From Ulota crispa (Eukaryota > Streptophyta > Bryopsida > Orthotrichales > Orthotrichaceae): DNA of 64,000 bases. Below the pieces are notes generated by a model. That model was not told where the DNA came from. It was given only the letters and a program-made list of their open reading frames with translations, and did not search any database. The position numbers were made by a program, and so were the translations under genes. Below, piece after piece: positions 35,367 to 46,200 of this stretch. Position 1 is the stretch's first letter. Every line of letters starts with the position of its first letter. The DNA is taken from assembly GCA_963920765.1 (NCBI GenBank), contig OY987244.1, positions 28,252,358 to 28,316,357 on the forward strand. The letters run 5' to 3'.

Positions 35367-35769
35367 GTTTTTATCTGCCATGAAGAGTATCCATGTGCTT
35401 TTGAGTAGCAGATTTTCGGGGTATGTTTTTCAATGCCGGTGATTCGCAGGTGTCTCCGAAGTTTTTATCAGGATAAAAGTCAGTGCATGGCCCGTTGTAG
35501 CTTATTAATAAGGCTCCTTTGATTTTGTTAGCCATGACGAAGAAGACGGCTCACCTGTGATGAGGTTTATCGTGCTGAAGGTGGTTTCTTTACAGCCTAT
35601 ACACAGGGAGTGCTTGCACTTGCCTTTCACATGCCGCATTGGGGAGCAGGGGGGCTCAACAGGGGGATGTTGTAATCTTGAACTGTGTTTTCTGAAGAGT
35701 AAGCTAAAATGTCTTTGCCCTCCAGAATTATTTTCCTACTTTCTTGTCATCATTTATGCAAAGAATAAA

Positions 35770-36085
35770 TGAATTTTGAATCAGATATTGTTTCTCTTTA
35801 CTTAGATCAGAGGTTTGGTCTTCTTTAGGCATTGCGAGATTGACGTCCAAAACAAGGGAAATGGAAGTAGTATCGAAGGTTGAGGCCTGGAGCTTCACAA
35901 TAAAAATTTCTTTGTCATGTGGGCCATAATACTCGTAGTTCACTGTATTTCACCATTTCCTGGAAGGTAAGAGAAGTACACATGACTTGGACTTAAAGGA
36001 AATGCCCAGTTAGTGGAAAATGGAACCCACTCAAGGCAAAAAATGGTGAGTATGAGAACGTTGGTTATAATCTGGGATTTAGTTT
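35770..36085. other. 3' flank of IDH without a gene
   Basis: No reading frame or motif of note. The region may include the end of the IDH transcript. Confidence 0.4.
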
Positions 36086-36536
36086 CTAGGGGAAATTACA
36101 AATAGGGGCACAAAGATGAAAAATATTACAAATAGGGGCACAGTTTCAAAATAATTACAAATAGGGGTGCAATTTCGAAATAATTTGTAATTTTTGTAAT
36201 TTTTTTTGGTTTTGACATTTGTTATTTCAGACATATCACATTAAATGTTAGCTAACTTTCAAAAAATTTAAAGGTCTTTTCAAAAACTGCCATCCCCTTT
36301 ACTAAAATTTCTTTCTTTGGGCTTGATTTGGAGAGGCCTTTAAGTTTTTTAGAAGTTAGTTAACATTTAATGTGATATGTCTAAATCAACAAATGTCAAA
36401 ACCAAAAAAGATGACAAAAGCTTCAAAAAAAATTACAAATTATTTTGAAATTGCACCCCTATTTGTAATTATTTTAAAACTATGCCCCTATTTGTAATGT
36501 TTTTCATTTTTGTGCCCCTATTTGTAATTTCCCCTA
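36086..36536. mobile_element. Foldback MITE with tandem ATTACAAATAGGGGCAC subterminal repeats
   Basis: The left end carries three tandem copies of ATTACAAATAGGGG(C/T)(A/G)C spaced about 35 bp apart, and the right end carries their reverse complements. Inner arms pair through CATTAAATGTTAGCTAAC and TTTTGACATTTGTT to a centre near 36300. It is bounded by CTAGGGGAAATTAC and GTAATTTCCCCTAG. Confidence 0.8.
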
Positions 36537-37380
36537 GTTTCTATCAATTTAACCTCCGTAGATAATTTTTTGATGTTATGAATATGTTTTCTCAGGTACG
36601 TTTTGGACTTAGTATAAATATGACTTTTTGATCCAGATCAATCGCTTGGGAAGTAATGGAACTCATAGTGAGGGTAGAAGACTCGAGCCATTGCAAAATA
36701 AAAAGAATGTTATATTTGTGTAGCAGCTCTTTGCAATGTTTGCATCTTATTTAAGAAATTCAAAAAATCAGATTTTGTGAAAGATGGTGTGTTGGGTTTC
36801 AAACTTGGTAGGATCATATCCAAATCCTCATCAAGCATTGGCATAAAACTATTGGAGAAATCTCATGAAACCTAGAAAAGAGCAATACAAGAGCATAAGA
36901 GTTGTTGAGCCAAAAGTACGAGTTGCACAATTCAGTTAAAAGCTTGTTGAGAAATTGTCATAAACACATGCTTGACAACCTATTAGAAATGCTCCTCAAC
37001 CTCTGCGGAAGTATGGCTACATGAGAATGAGCCATTCAATTTTGGTAACAATTTATAGTTGCATGATAATGAGTCATAAAGTCGTAAAAGAAAAGTATGG
37101 ATATCATTCAAAAATCACGCATGCTTCAAATTGCGAGTATATATCTATATTAATAAAAGAATAACATTTGGTCAGTTAGGGCCTATCATACAATAGCGTT
37201 CAATTAGCTAGGGTTGGGCATAAGTTAAGTTTGGGCATGATTAAGATCAAAAAGGTATAAATGGATAAAGTAAAATCACATATGACTCTCTTTTATGTGC
37301 TTCACTAGACGTTAACAACAAGTCATTGGTAGTTGCACCGTCACTGGGAGTTGCACCACAACTTTCTCTCGGCCAAAAAA

Positions 37381-37565
37381 GGGTACGGGGACAAGGGGGC
37401 ATTGGAATAAGGGGGCACGGGAATAAGGGGGCACAGGGATGAAGGGGCACAAGGATATGGGGGCACGGGGATAGAAGACACGTGGATAAAGGGGCACAAG
37501 GATAGAGGGCATGGCAATATGGGGGCACAAGGATCAGGGAGCATGGGGATAGGGGGTGGGGGGGC
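37381..37565 (+). repeat. G-rich minisatellite, GGGGGCACGGGGATAA-like units
   Basis: About ten imperfect 15-18 bp units of the form GGGATAAGGGGGCAC in tandem. The purine-rich, G-run-rich strand is the plus strand. All six frames stay fairly open because of the repeat, so Pro/Cys-rich frames on the minus strand are artefacts. Confidence 0.85.
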
Positions 37566-38009
37566 ATAAATCCCTCGGTACAACGAGTAGTATACTAGTA
37601 TTGTATATTTGTTTTAGTTAACCCCGTGGCTTTTAGAAGTGATGTTTTGTTTGTGAAGTGTTTAACCCCTAAACGCCTAGTCAACCATTTTTTTGGTCGC
37701 TGCCCTTTTCAGCAAGCTGCCCAAAATACAAATAAACACTTTTTTTCAAAAATAAAGAATAATTTTGAATAGGAAAGCAAGTCTACTTTCCAACCTAATT
37801 TGAATCATGTCAATCCAAGTTAAACTTCATAAGGGAGAATTTTTCAAAGACTAACATTTTAATATTTGCTAGTGTTACAAAATTTACTATTTTGGGAAAC
37901 TAATGATGTTCTCTTCTCCAAAAAGAGTGCATTTTAGAATTTTCGAATTGAATATCTATTTTTGACAAATCATACCAAATTCTAAATTTTGTAAATAAAG
38001 TTTGTAATC

Positions 38010-38230
38010 AATACCTTAAATTAGGCTGTTTGTTTAGATGTTTGGATGTTTGTTTATTTGTCACATAGAGATCTCTCAAACTGTGTACCCCCCATCGCAT
38101 GCTTGGAACCGTTGAAAAGCTCTCAACAAGGAGGGGTGCACAGGCTTGGTTTTGTGGCATTGGGGCATACGGTAGGAAAGTTATTGAATTTCAAAGTTTT
38201 TTATGGATTAAAAGTTTAGAAAATTGCTTT
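38010..38230 (+). repeat. Dispersed repeat, copy 2
   Basis: Partner of 30335-30535, same orientation and block order, with small insertions. Confidence 0.6.
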
Positions 38231-40060
38231 TACTTTTATTTTGGTGGCATTCTTAGTATTGTTGGAAAACTCTTGCTAAGGAGGGCTGCACGACTTGGTT
38301 TTGTGGTGTTTGGAATTACTTTCATTTTTTACTTTGCACAATAAAAGGCTTGGTTCAGACCATGACATCTAGAGCTACTAGACAAAAGCCCTTGTCCAGT
38401 GCTTCATCTAGTGGAGTTTGAAGGGGAAATTGCCACATTATCATGGATTTGTCTGTCTGGTGAATGCTTTCGTAGAGAGCAGCGGACATCCAATGAATGA
38501 ATACTTTTATTCCATCTATTCTTAATTGACATAATTTTATCTTTACCTCACATGAAGTGAAAAGGAGTGTTTTGTTTGGTGACCAAGATTTGGGGTCACC
38601 TTGGGAGGTGACCCTAAATTTTGGCCGATACAAGTGAGCTCCTCTCTAATTTTGGCTAGAAAAGACGATGACATGGTGTTTCTATCTATCAGCCGTCCAC
38701 TTCACTATGAAGGGGACAAAACCCTCCCATCGGCTAGTAAGATGCTCTTAAATCTTGGCCACTTCCCACTCTAAACCGGGCCTAATATCTAATACACAAT
38801 GGATATATATTCAAAAAAGAAAAAAGAAAAGCATGATTAAATCAAGATGAATATTGGGCCAGCAATACAAGGCCACACTAGTTTTGATGAATGTTAAATG
38901 GTGAATGCTTCTAAATTTTTTGAATATGATTCCAAAACTTTTTTTGAATGTTTGACCATGAAAATGGATAATTACTAAACATCATGATACTCGTTTTCTC
39001 TTTTAACCCTTAAATTTTCCAACAAACCCAAAATGGATTGATCGTTTTTTAAAACAGGCCATTTATGAACTTAGGAATGTCAAGAGTCACTTGAAATTTG
39101 GCTCATTTGAAAGAGAAACAAGTTAGCTATGTAGTGGTGTTTTCAAATTTAGAAGAAGAGTCACCATTGAATTTACAAAAAAATTCAAACCATGGGTGGT
39201 CTTGGAGTTGTAGTGTTAAATTTTGGCCATAGATTTGTGAAAGTCTTCTATTTTACTCACAATTTTGAAATTTAAGGGTGAAGTGGTCACTATTGCAAGA
39301 CCATTTTCTCACTCATTTTTTACCCTAAAAATATAAGACTTGTTTTTATATGTGTTGAACTTGGTTACCTTGAGAATGAGCATAAGATGCCAACTTTTAA
39401 AAATGTTATGTGTCCAAAGAGCCAATCAAAGCACAATTTCAAATACTCCAAAATATTGGTTTCCTTGTAGTACCCTTTACATTTTTGTTATAATCTTCCA
39501 ATCTAACCTTGGATTGAAACCAAACTTTGTAGAGATGATAAGGACTTGGCTTTCTACAAGATCTTACAGTTACTTTGCCTTAAAAATGACTCATTGTACT
39601 TCAAGCTTCACCCTTTCATAACATACAAAATCAAGATCCAAAACACCTTCAAAATGGCTGAAAAATTTGAGAGTTAAAGCAAACTTCATTGACACTATAA
39701 AAATATCATTTTATATTGCATCTATGTTTTGCCCTTACCCCCTTGGGTGTTTAGTGGTTAAGTAACCATTAGAATTCATTCCACATCTTAGAATATTTAG
39801 TCTTGTTTGAATAATTTCAAAGGAAGTAATGTTTGAAAGTTTTAAAAGAAAAGAATATTGCATATCTCAAAAAAATTCAATCAATTTGCCTTGTCATAAA
39901 AAGAACATGTCACCTTATGAAATACATTTCTAAATTCCTAATAGATAAATCAATAATTTTTGAAGTTGGAAAAAGAGTGCTATAAAAACATCCCTACTCC
40001 AAAATGCTCACCATAGGTACATTAAAAAAAACTCTAATATGTACTCTTGTGTTTGAGGAT

Positions 40061-40846
40061 GTATTTAACCCTTGAATGGCGGATGGGTGATTGTGCCTAA
40101 CCCTCTATAGTGGTTTCTAAAGTGGTTGGCAAGTGCCCACCCATTATAGTATTGTTTTCTAATGTTGCAAAGGTCAACAACGCATGGTGCCATGTGCCCT
40201 CATGACAATTGTAAGAAGGGCAACATGGAGCCTAACACTGTGTTTTTGAATCTTCTCACAATATGGGTTACCTAAAAATATGAATATATTCAGTAAGCTA
40301 GTTTTTTGCTTTCCATATTGAACCACGTGTTTATGATTGCTTTTGAAAAAAAAAGGACGGACTAGGGAGACACCCCCCAGTTGCTAGGGAGACACCCCCT
40401 ATAGCCCAACCTATTAAATTTGAGATTATTTTTATGTTGAAATAAGAAGTAAAATCAAATAATATTTCAACACACATTTGCACATGCAAGAGCTGCAAAT
40501 ATACAACAAACATGTCTCATTTGTGACTTGGTCAAGAGCTAAACTTACAAACAATAGGAATGACTAGTTTTAACTCTTGACCATGTACAAATGAGATATA
40601 TTTATTATATGTTTGTAATGCTTGCAAATACAAATGTGCACTGAAATATTGTTTTGATTTTATTTCTACAATAACCTCAAATTTAATAGGTTGGGCTACA
40701 GGGGTGCCTCCCTAGCAACTGGGAGATGTCCCCTAATCTGTCCCAAAAAATAATCAGATGAAAAACTGCTTTTTTTTGGGGTCAAACAGAATGTTTTTTC
40801 AGAGACAGAGGACCAAAAACGTCCTCCTCGGCTTGATTAGGGTTAG
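40061..40846. mobile_element. TTAACCCTTGAATGG-ended repeat, copy 3, containing another insertion
   Basis: Left end TTTAACCCTTGAATGGCGG and internal blocks GCATGGTGCC and GAATCTTCTCACAAT match copies at 26083 and 31724. The right end (about 40815-40846) has the CGTCC..GATTAGGGTTAG remnant. Between them sits the separate inverted-repeat element at 40355-40743. Confidence 0.6.
40355..40743. mobile_element. 389 bp inverted-repeat element inserted in another repeat
   Basis: GGACGGACTAGGGAGACACC at the left is mirrored by GGGAGATGTCCCCTAATCTGTCC at the right. Both arms then contain (A/G)GTTGCTAGGGAGGCACCCC-like and CAACCTATTAAATTTGAG blocks in inverse orientation. Pairing extends almost to the centre near 40545. 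Confidence 0.8.
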
Positions 40847-41141
40847 TGATGGCTCTAATAAATAAGCGGCCCGTATACGGCACCTTCGGTGGACATGCTC
40901 GAAGCCAGTAAACTCTATAGCACTGTCTCACTCTTCTCTGTCCTGGCTCCAGCCAGCTCTCGGCGAGCGATCTGCCATCGCGAGAATCAAAGAATGCTGG
41001 TGTGCAGTATCCAATTGCTATTACTTTTGCGATGATTGCATCTTCTCGCTTGTCTTCACAGCTTTCCGTGAAGCATTTCGGGATCGAAATCCGACAAGTG
41101 TAGGTCGATCCGACTACTTAATTTGCTACGGGAAGGGGGTT

Positions 41142-41579
41142 ATGGCGGACGACGAAGACAATGCGTCATCAGTGCTCGACGCTGACACATTCGTAGAAAC
41201 CGAGTCGCCAGACGTGATCGTTGCCCGGATTGAAAACAAGTCGCGGCAGGTGGAACGCCTGCTGCGCGTACCGCAGTACACCGAGGCTTTGGAGACGGCT
41301 CTTCAGGACGCGCCGACGCAAACACGCGACGAGCGATGCAAGTCTGCGAACTGGATCTTGGTGCATCGCGTGTTGATGGCGACGAAAGACGTGGACGGGC
41401 TGTTGATGGGATTGAACCCGGAGCTGCACGACATTCTCATGAAGTATCTCTATCGAGGGTTAGCGACAGGGGATCGCATCACGTGCGACCTCTGCCTTAA
41501 GCTTCATGAAAAACTGTATGGAATGGCTGGCATCGGTTGTATCATGCGAGCCATCACTGACACTCAGAACCTTGTATAG
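41142..41579 (+). CDS. ARPC5: Arp2/3 complex subunit 5 (ARPC5, p16-Arc), intronless
   Basis: This is the smallest subunit of the seven-protein Arp2/3 complex, which nucleates branched actin filaments in the cytoplasm. In plants the complex works with SCAR/WAVE in tip growth and cell shaping. The single exon encodes 145 residues. Family landmarks are the acidic N-terminus with an ETESPDVIVARI segment, the helix KSRQVERLLRVPQYTEALETAL, the SANWILVHRVLMATKDVDGLL core, and the conserved DILMKYLYRGL and CDLCLKLHEKLYGMAGIGCIMRAITD C-terminal helices. The protein is full length for the family. A stop at 41577-41579 is followed by a T-rich 3' flank. The ATG at 41142 is the first in this frame. There are no visible introns. 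Confidence 0.95.
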   Translation: MADDEDNASSVLDADTFVETESPDVIVARIENKSRQVERLLRVPQYTEALETALQDAPTQTRDERCKSANWILVHRVLMATKDVDGLLMGLNPELHDILMKYLYRGLATGDRITCDLCLKLHEKLYGMAGIGCIMRAITDTQNLV

Positions 41580-43222
41580 CTGCTGAAATTGTAACCTGGT
41601 TTCTCTGCATTGTGACATTATAGAAACATTTTTTTTGTACGTTTTTTCCACCTCGTGTTGTCTCTGGTATCTTTATCTCTCCACCATGCTGCTTGATCTT
41701 CCGCAAATTTCTCTCAATGCGCTGAATTCTATTCAATTCTGGTCTCCATCCTCTTCTTACATTAGGGTTTAAGTATCCATTCAATCCTGTTTCTTGCTTC
41801 TGGTCCTTCGGATTTGGCATTGTTGAGCTCTCGCATGGTGCATCCATTGTTGTAATCTTAGTTGAATATCTGAGCAGGAAAAAGTTGCTCTTTATCACTG
41901 CAGACAATGTTACTCTGTAAGCAACAATCAGTGTATTAGGATGCAATCAATTCTGGATAGTTTATCGTTAATTGATTATTAACACGTGCAATTATTTCTT
42001 GTGAGAAGGACTTTCATGGTAGAAACATCGTCAGATTCCTGGTTGGATTGCAGAAAGCTTCTCTCATTCAAGGTATTGGGAAGGTTTGTAACAATGGAGT
42101 CATTCGAAGGGTTTTAGGGTTGGGGATGTTACGACGTCCAGGGCATACCTGTGCATTGTACTCTCCTCTGTGCTTGGATTTCTTTACTTTCAAAACCTCG
42201 TGAGGGAAGTCGACTATCATGGAGAAGAGGTAATGCTGGAATTGTGTATAGTTTAGTAACAGCGATGTTTCGAAGGTGACAAGATTGTGCACTCGTACGC
42301 CATACAGATCTGGAGTAACACTTGCTTCCTGGATAAGACTATTGTCTTTTGAGTTTGATTTTTTTCTTCAAATTTTTCGCTGATGTTTGTTTCCAAACGG
42401 TCTGGTATCAGTCAGTGCTTTATCTTTCTGTTTTTGTCACTCCTCTATGTTTTGGCCAAATTGGTGTGATCGTTACGGCAGAGGAGTTGTTCAAGCCTCA
42501 GAATGGCTCTCGTTCCTGTTGGAGCTGGTTCATCAAAACCACAGGCATTATCCAGGGCAGGATATGGTCTTGCGACCGTGTTTCTCTCAGCTCTACCGAG
42601 TGCAGAAGTTCATGTTTTACTTGTGATAAATTATAACAAGAATTTTAGAGGTAGACAACGCACATGCGTTTAGCATGCATTTGCTTCAAACGTGGCTTAT
42701 TATTATTTTTCCTGGACTTGGTAAAAGCTACTCCCTTGAGTTCCTACATGTGTGGTGATGAAATTGCTTTCATGTCATAATGTTCAAGTTCTTCAAGCTT
42801 TGGGTGGAGGAAGGATGATTGTAAGAGCTGACTTGGACTTGGAAATAGTAATGCTCTTGGTTGAAACAATGGGATCATGAAGAGAAGCTACCGTTACATA
42901 CGAGGAAAGATGTTTGAACTGGTGTCTGACTACGACTTACGGTACGTGGACGTGAAATGCACAGGACCTTGGTTTATACATTGGAAGCCAACGAACCAAC
43001 TAATTTCGAATTAGTATGTAGGCATAGAGTGGGAGACATTGAAGTAGTAGTAGGAGGGTTGGGTTCGGGTAGCGTGGTTATGGAAGGGAAGCCCGCGTTG
43101 TCGGGATACAAGATTCGTGATCCCCAATTTGGAGATGATGACACTCGATTTCCATTGAGAGTTTTTGAAGGAAATTAGGTTGCCTTGGTGAGATATTGCC
43201 AAGTACTGTAGTTTGTTGAAAA
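41580..43222 (+). promoter_or_regulatory. Intergenic/leader region between ARPC5 and the DNA glycosylase, with upstream ORFs
   Basis: It probably holds the ARPC5 3' UTR and the leader of the glycosylase. Two ATG-initiated upstream frames precede the glycosylase start: one begins at about 42877 and spans roughly 46 codons, the other is 42957-43178 (73 codons) and stops 44 nt before the main ATG. Neither peptide is recognisable. Confidence 0.35.
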
Positions 43223-46200
43223 ATGCTTCGCCGAGGTCGAGGAAGGCCGAGAAAGCAGGTCTCCGGCAGCGTTGCTACTTTGATTCCATCACATAAGGTA
43301 CAGTTTTGAACCAATCCCTATTTTCATCAATGGTTTTTGATTTATGGTTTGAGTAAGTCTCAATATTGCAGTAATGTCGAGGGAGCTCTTTTCTTTCCTT
43401 CCGCTGTTTCATTGTTATGTTCTTTTTGTCTGGTTATGGTTCCTCGTTTTTTTGTCTATTGTGTGATAAAATAATGTCCGTGTCACGTCTTATCGGCCAG
43501 GTATTCATTTGGGAAATACTTTGGCATTCATATACCCTATCCTCAGATAATCATGTGCAGTGTTCACAAATGTGGTGAAACTTAGCACGATTTCTACAAA
43601 AGGTTTTGAAACAGCTACAAAACGTTTGAATATCAGTGTTAGGTTTGAAATTTTAGCGCATTTAGCAGTGCTTTTTGCCACTTGAGCTAAGTACAGGAAT
43701 CACATTTGGGATCACTGATCATGTGCTAATGACGCTGACGTGTTCGCTTTCAGTTGTCAGTCGGCATTGTGTGCTTCCAGACGGAGAGATCTTTGTGCCA
43801 ATGCTCGTCAGATGAGATTGAGGAGTGTCAAATGCCACTTTTGCAAAATTGATGGGTGAGGTTGTGTTGAGGTGCAGGTGCAGTTGAGAAGAATAGGGAA
43901 GGTGCTTCGCAGAACAAAGTTGAGTCTGCGACGCCAGAGGATTTTGGAGCTGGCTGCTGCCAGCTTCTGGTCTATAACCACCGGACACAGACGTAGTTTA
44001 AGATACTTGAAGGTCATCATTTAAACCTTTTCTCTATTCATGTCATAGTTCTATATCCAAGACCTTTCAAAGCACTGTACGCTAATGCTCTCTAATGCAG
44101 GTTTAATGGTGATGTCCTCAGGAATCAGTTGTAACAGAATGCTGTAATATTAAGGAGGGTTTTTATTGCTGTCATTTTTATGTTTATAAAGCTACTGTAT
44201 ACCAAGTTATACGAGTGAAAAATTCGTTGTTTTAGTGGAAGTGAAGAAGTTTGAAGAGGGTTTGTTTGCTCCTTTTACCTCATACACAACCTTACGACAT
44301 CACTCACACACTGTTAAACAAAGTTTTTCTTTGATTTGACGAGTTATCTTCTAGTATCTTGCTCAAGCTTTTGGTGCTTGCAGCATTTTGCAAGGCAGCT
44401 TGGAAAGAGGGCAGCACCTCCTGTGTATCCTTTCCACCAACAAAAAAGGCTTAGTGGTATCGTAGAGGACCGCAAATCGTCCCCTGAATGTGGGCATGAT
44501 CATATCGGTTGGAACAGCTCTGAATCTGGAGATACCGCTACAAAAACTGGGGGTTTTGACGACGACGTACTGGGGAGAAAAGAGGATGAGTCTCCCTTTG
44601 ATGCCCTCGTGGACCAATGGGTTGGTGTCGAGGTACTTTTATTTGGCAGCAAGAGCTCTGTCGGTGAAATTGGTTCTACAACATCCAACGTATGTGAATC
44701 GTTGAGAAGTGTCGTAGCCGATCCAGAACGAGACAACTTATATGTTTCTTTTGCCCGGAGAAGAGACCAACTTCGAGAGTGGCCCTCTGCCGGGAAGGAT
44801 GGTGTTGTTCCATCCTGGGTCAGTTGCAGAAGGAGCATCCCTCGAATCAACGCTTCGGGTGGAATCTCTGATTGCCACATTGCTGCTCTGCTTGCTTCTC
44901 TACCAAAGGCGGGGACTCAAATTGGTACGTTTTCATGCCTCCAAATGCACTCCAGTTTTCAAACTCTTGCTTTTTGTGTCGGTCACAGATGCTGTGAAAG
45001 TATAAAGTTCAACAAGCACTGATATCCGTTCTTCCAACTCCTCAATTGTTTCAATGTTCAATAGCTAGGAATAGGGTACGTAAATGGCTTCAAGTTTTAT
45101 GCACATTGATAAAATTGATACACTCTGAGGATGCAGATGGCACAACAAACAACCTTACTTCGACTGAAGAAACAAGTCTGCATCCGTGTGCTGGTGATGA
45201 CGGAGCTGTTATCCCAGTGGATCAATCTTCGGCTGCTATGGTCACAGTGGATATTAGGTCTGCAGCAGCGGTCATCCCAATGGACCAATTCTTCGCTTCT
45301 CAAGAGTCACTTGTCAACTCAGGCAATGGTTCGTCTCTTGACGTCGGTTTGGAGAAGCAAGTCAGCGTCTCTGTGTTGCAAAGGGATGCGAATCAGGTTT
45401 GCCCAACTACGCCTGAGAAGGCGCAGAAAAGGAGACGGAGTTACCTAGACATCGTCCCAGATCATGACGACACGGGCATGGATGCTTGTGAACCGTCCCC
45501 CCATGGCAGAGTACTCATCGGTACACTCATCTTTCCTTTTCTTAAATCATGCTTACATTAATGTGATTTACCTTCACGGGCTCTAATGGTCACTCGCGTG
45601 TGCAGTCTCAAATAATCCTCTTCCAAGAGTTTTGCAGGTAATTCGGATCTTCCTCCTGACAACAGTTTCAAAGAACCTGGTGGCCGAGTACCGGTAATGC
45701 TGGACTTTGAGAGCAGCTGCAACTCAGTAGGAACTGGCAAACGAGGTCTCAGTGTTGCAACTGTTGGATGTACCAGACCATTAGTCGAGTCCACACCAAC
45801 ACCAGCCATAGCCGGTCCCTTAAGTATTGTCTCTCATGTGGCCTCTGTCATCTTAGATCCTGTTTCTCAACAAAACCTTACGCTTGTGCCTGATGCCTCC
45901 GTCCTTGTAAAGGAATCCAACAACAAAAAAGAGCGCCGCACTAAATCCAAGTTAAAAAAAGATTCTGGTGACATTGCAGTGATCCCTAAGGTTAGGAAGA
46001 AGTACAAACCAAGAGTTTCCAAAGTCAAGCAAACTGACAAACATTGTGCGAGCCGAGTGCAGAACAAGACTGATGGGAATACAGGGCAGCATGGTCTCTC
46101 CAAGCATGCAAGCACCGCAGTCATCCGGTCTGATATTACTAAGGAAGGTTGTTGCTTCTGAACGACGTGAAGCATCCATTGATAATCATTTATATACATG

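Larger units (their letters stand above)
36537..40060. other. AT-rich gene-free region with scattered repeats
   Basis: No supported gene. It contains the G-rich minisatellite at 37381-37565, the dispersed repeat copy at 38010-38230 and a TTTAACCCCTAAACG motif at 37660 like the MITE ends elsewhere. Confidence 0.4.

Noticed and set aside
37247-37583. Pro/Cys-rich frames on the minus strand
   Set aside because: They arise from the G-rich minisatellite and are open in several frames at once.
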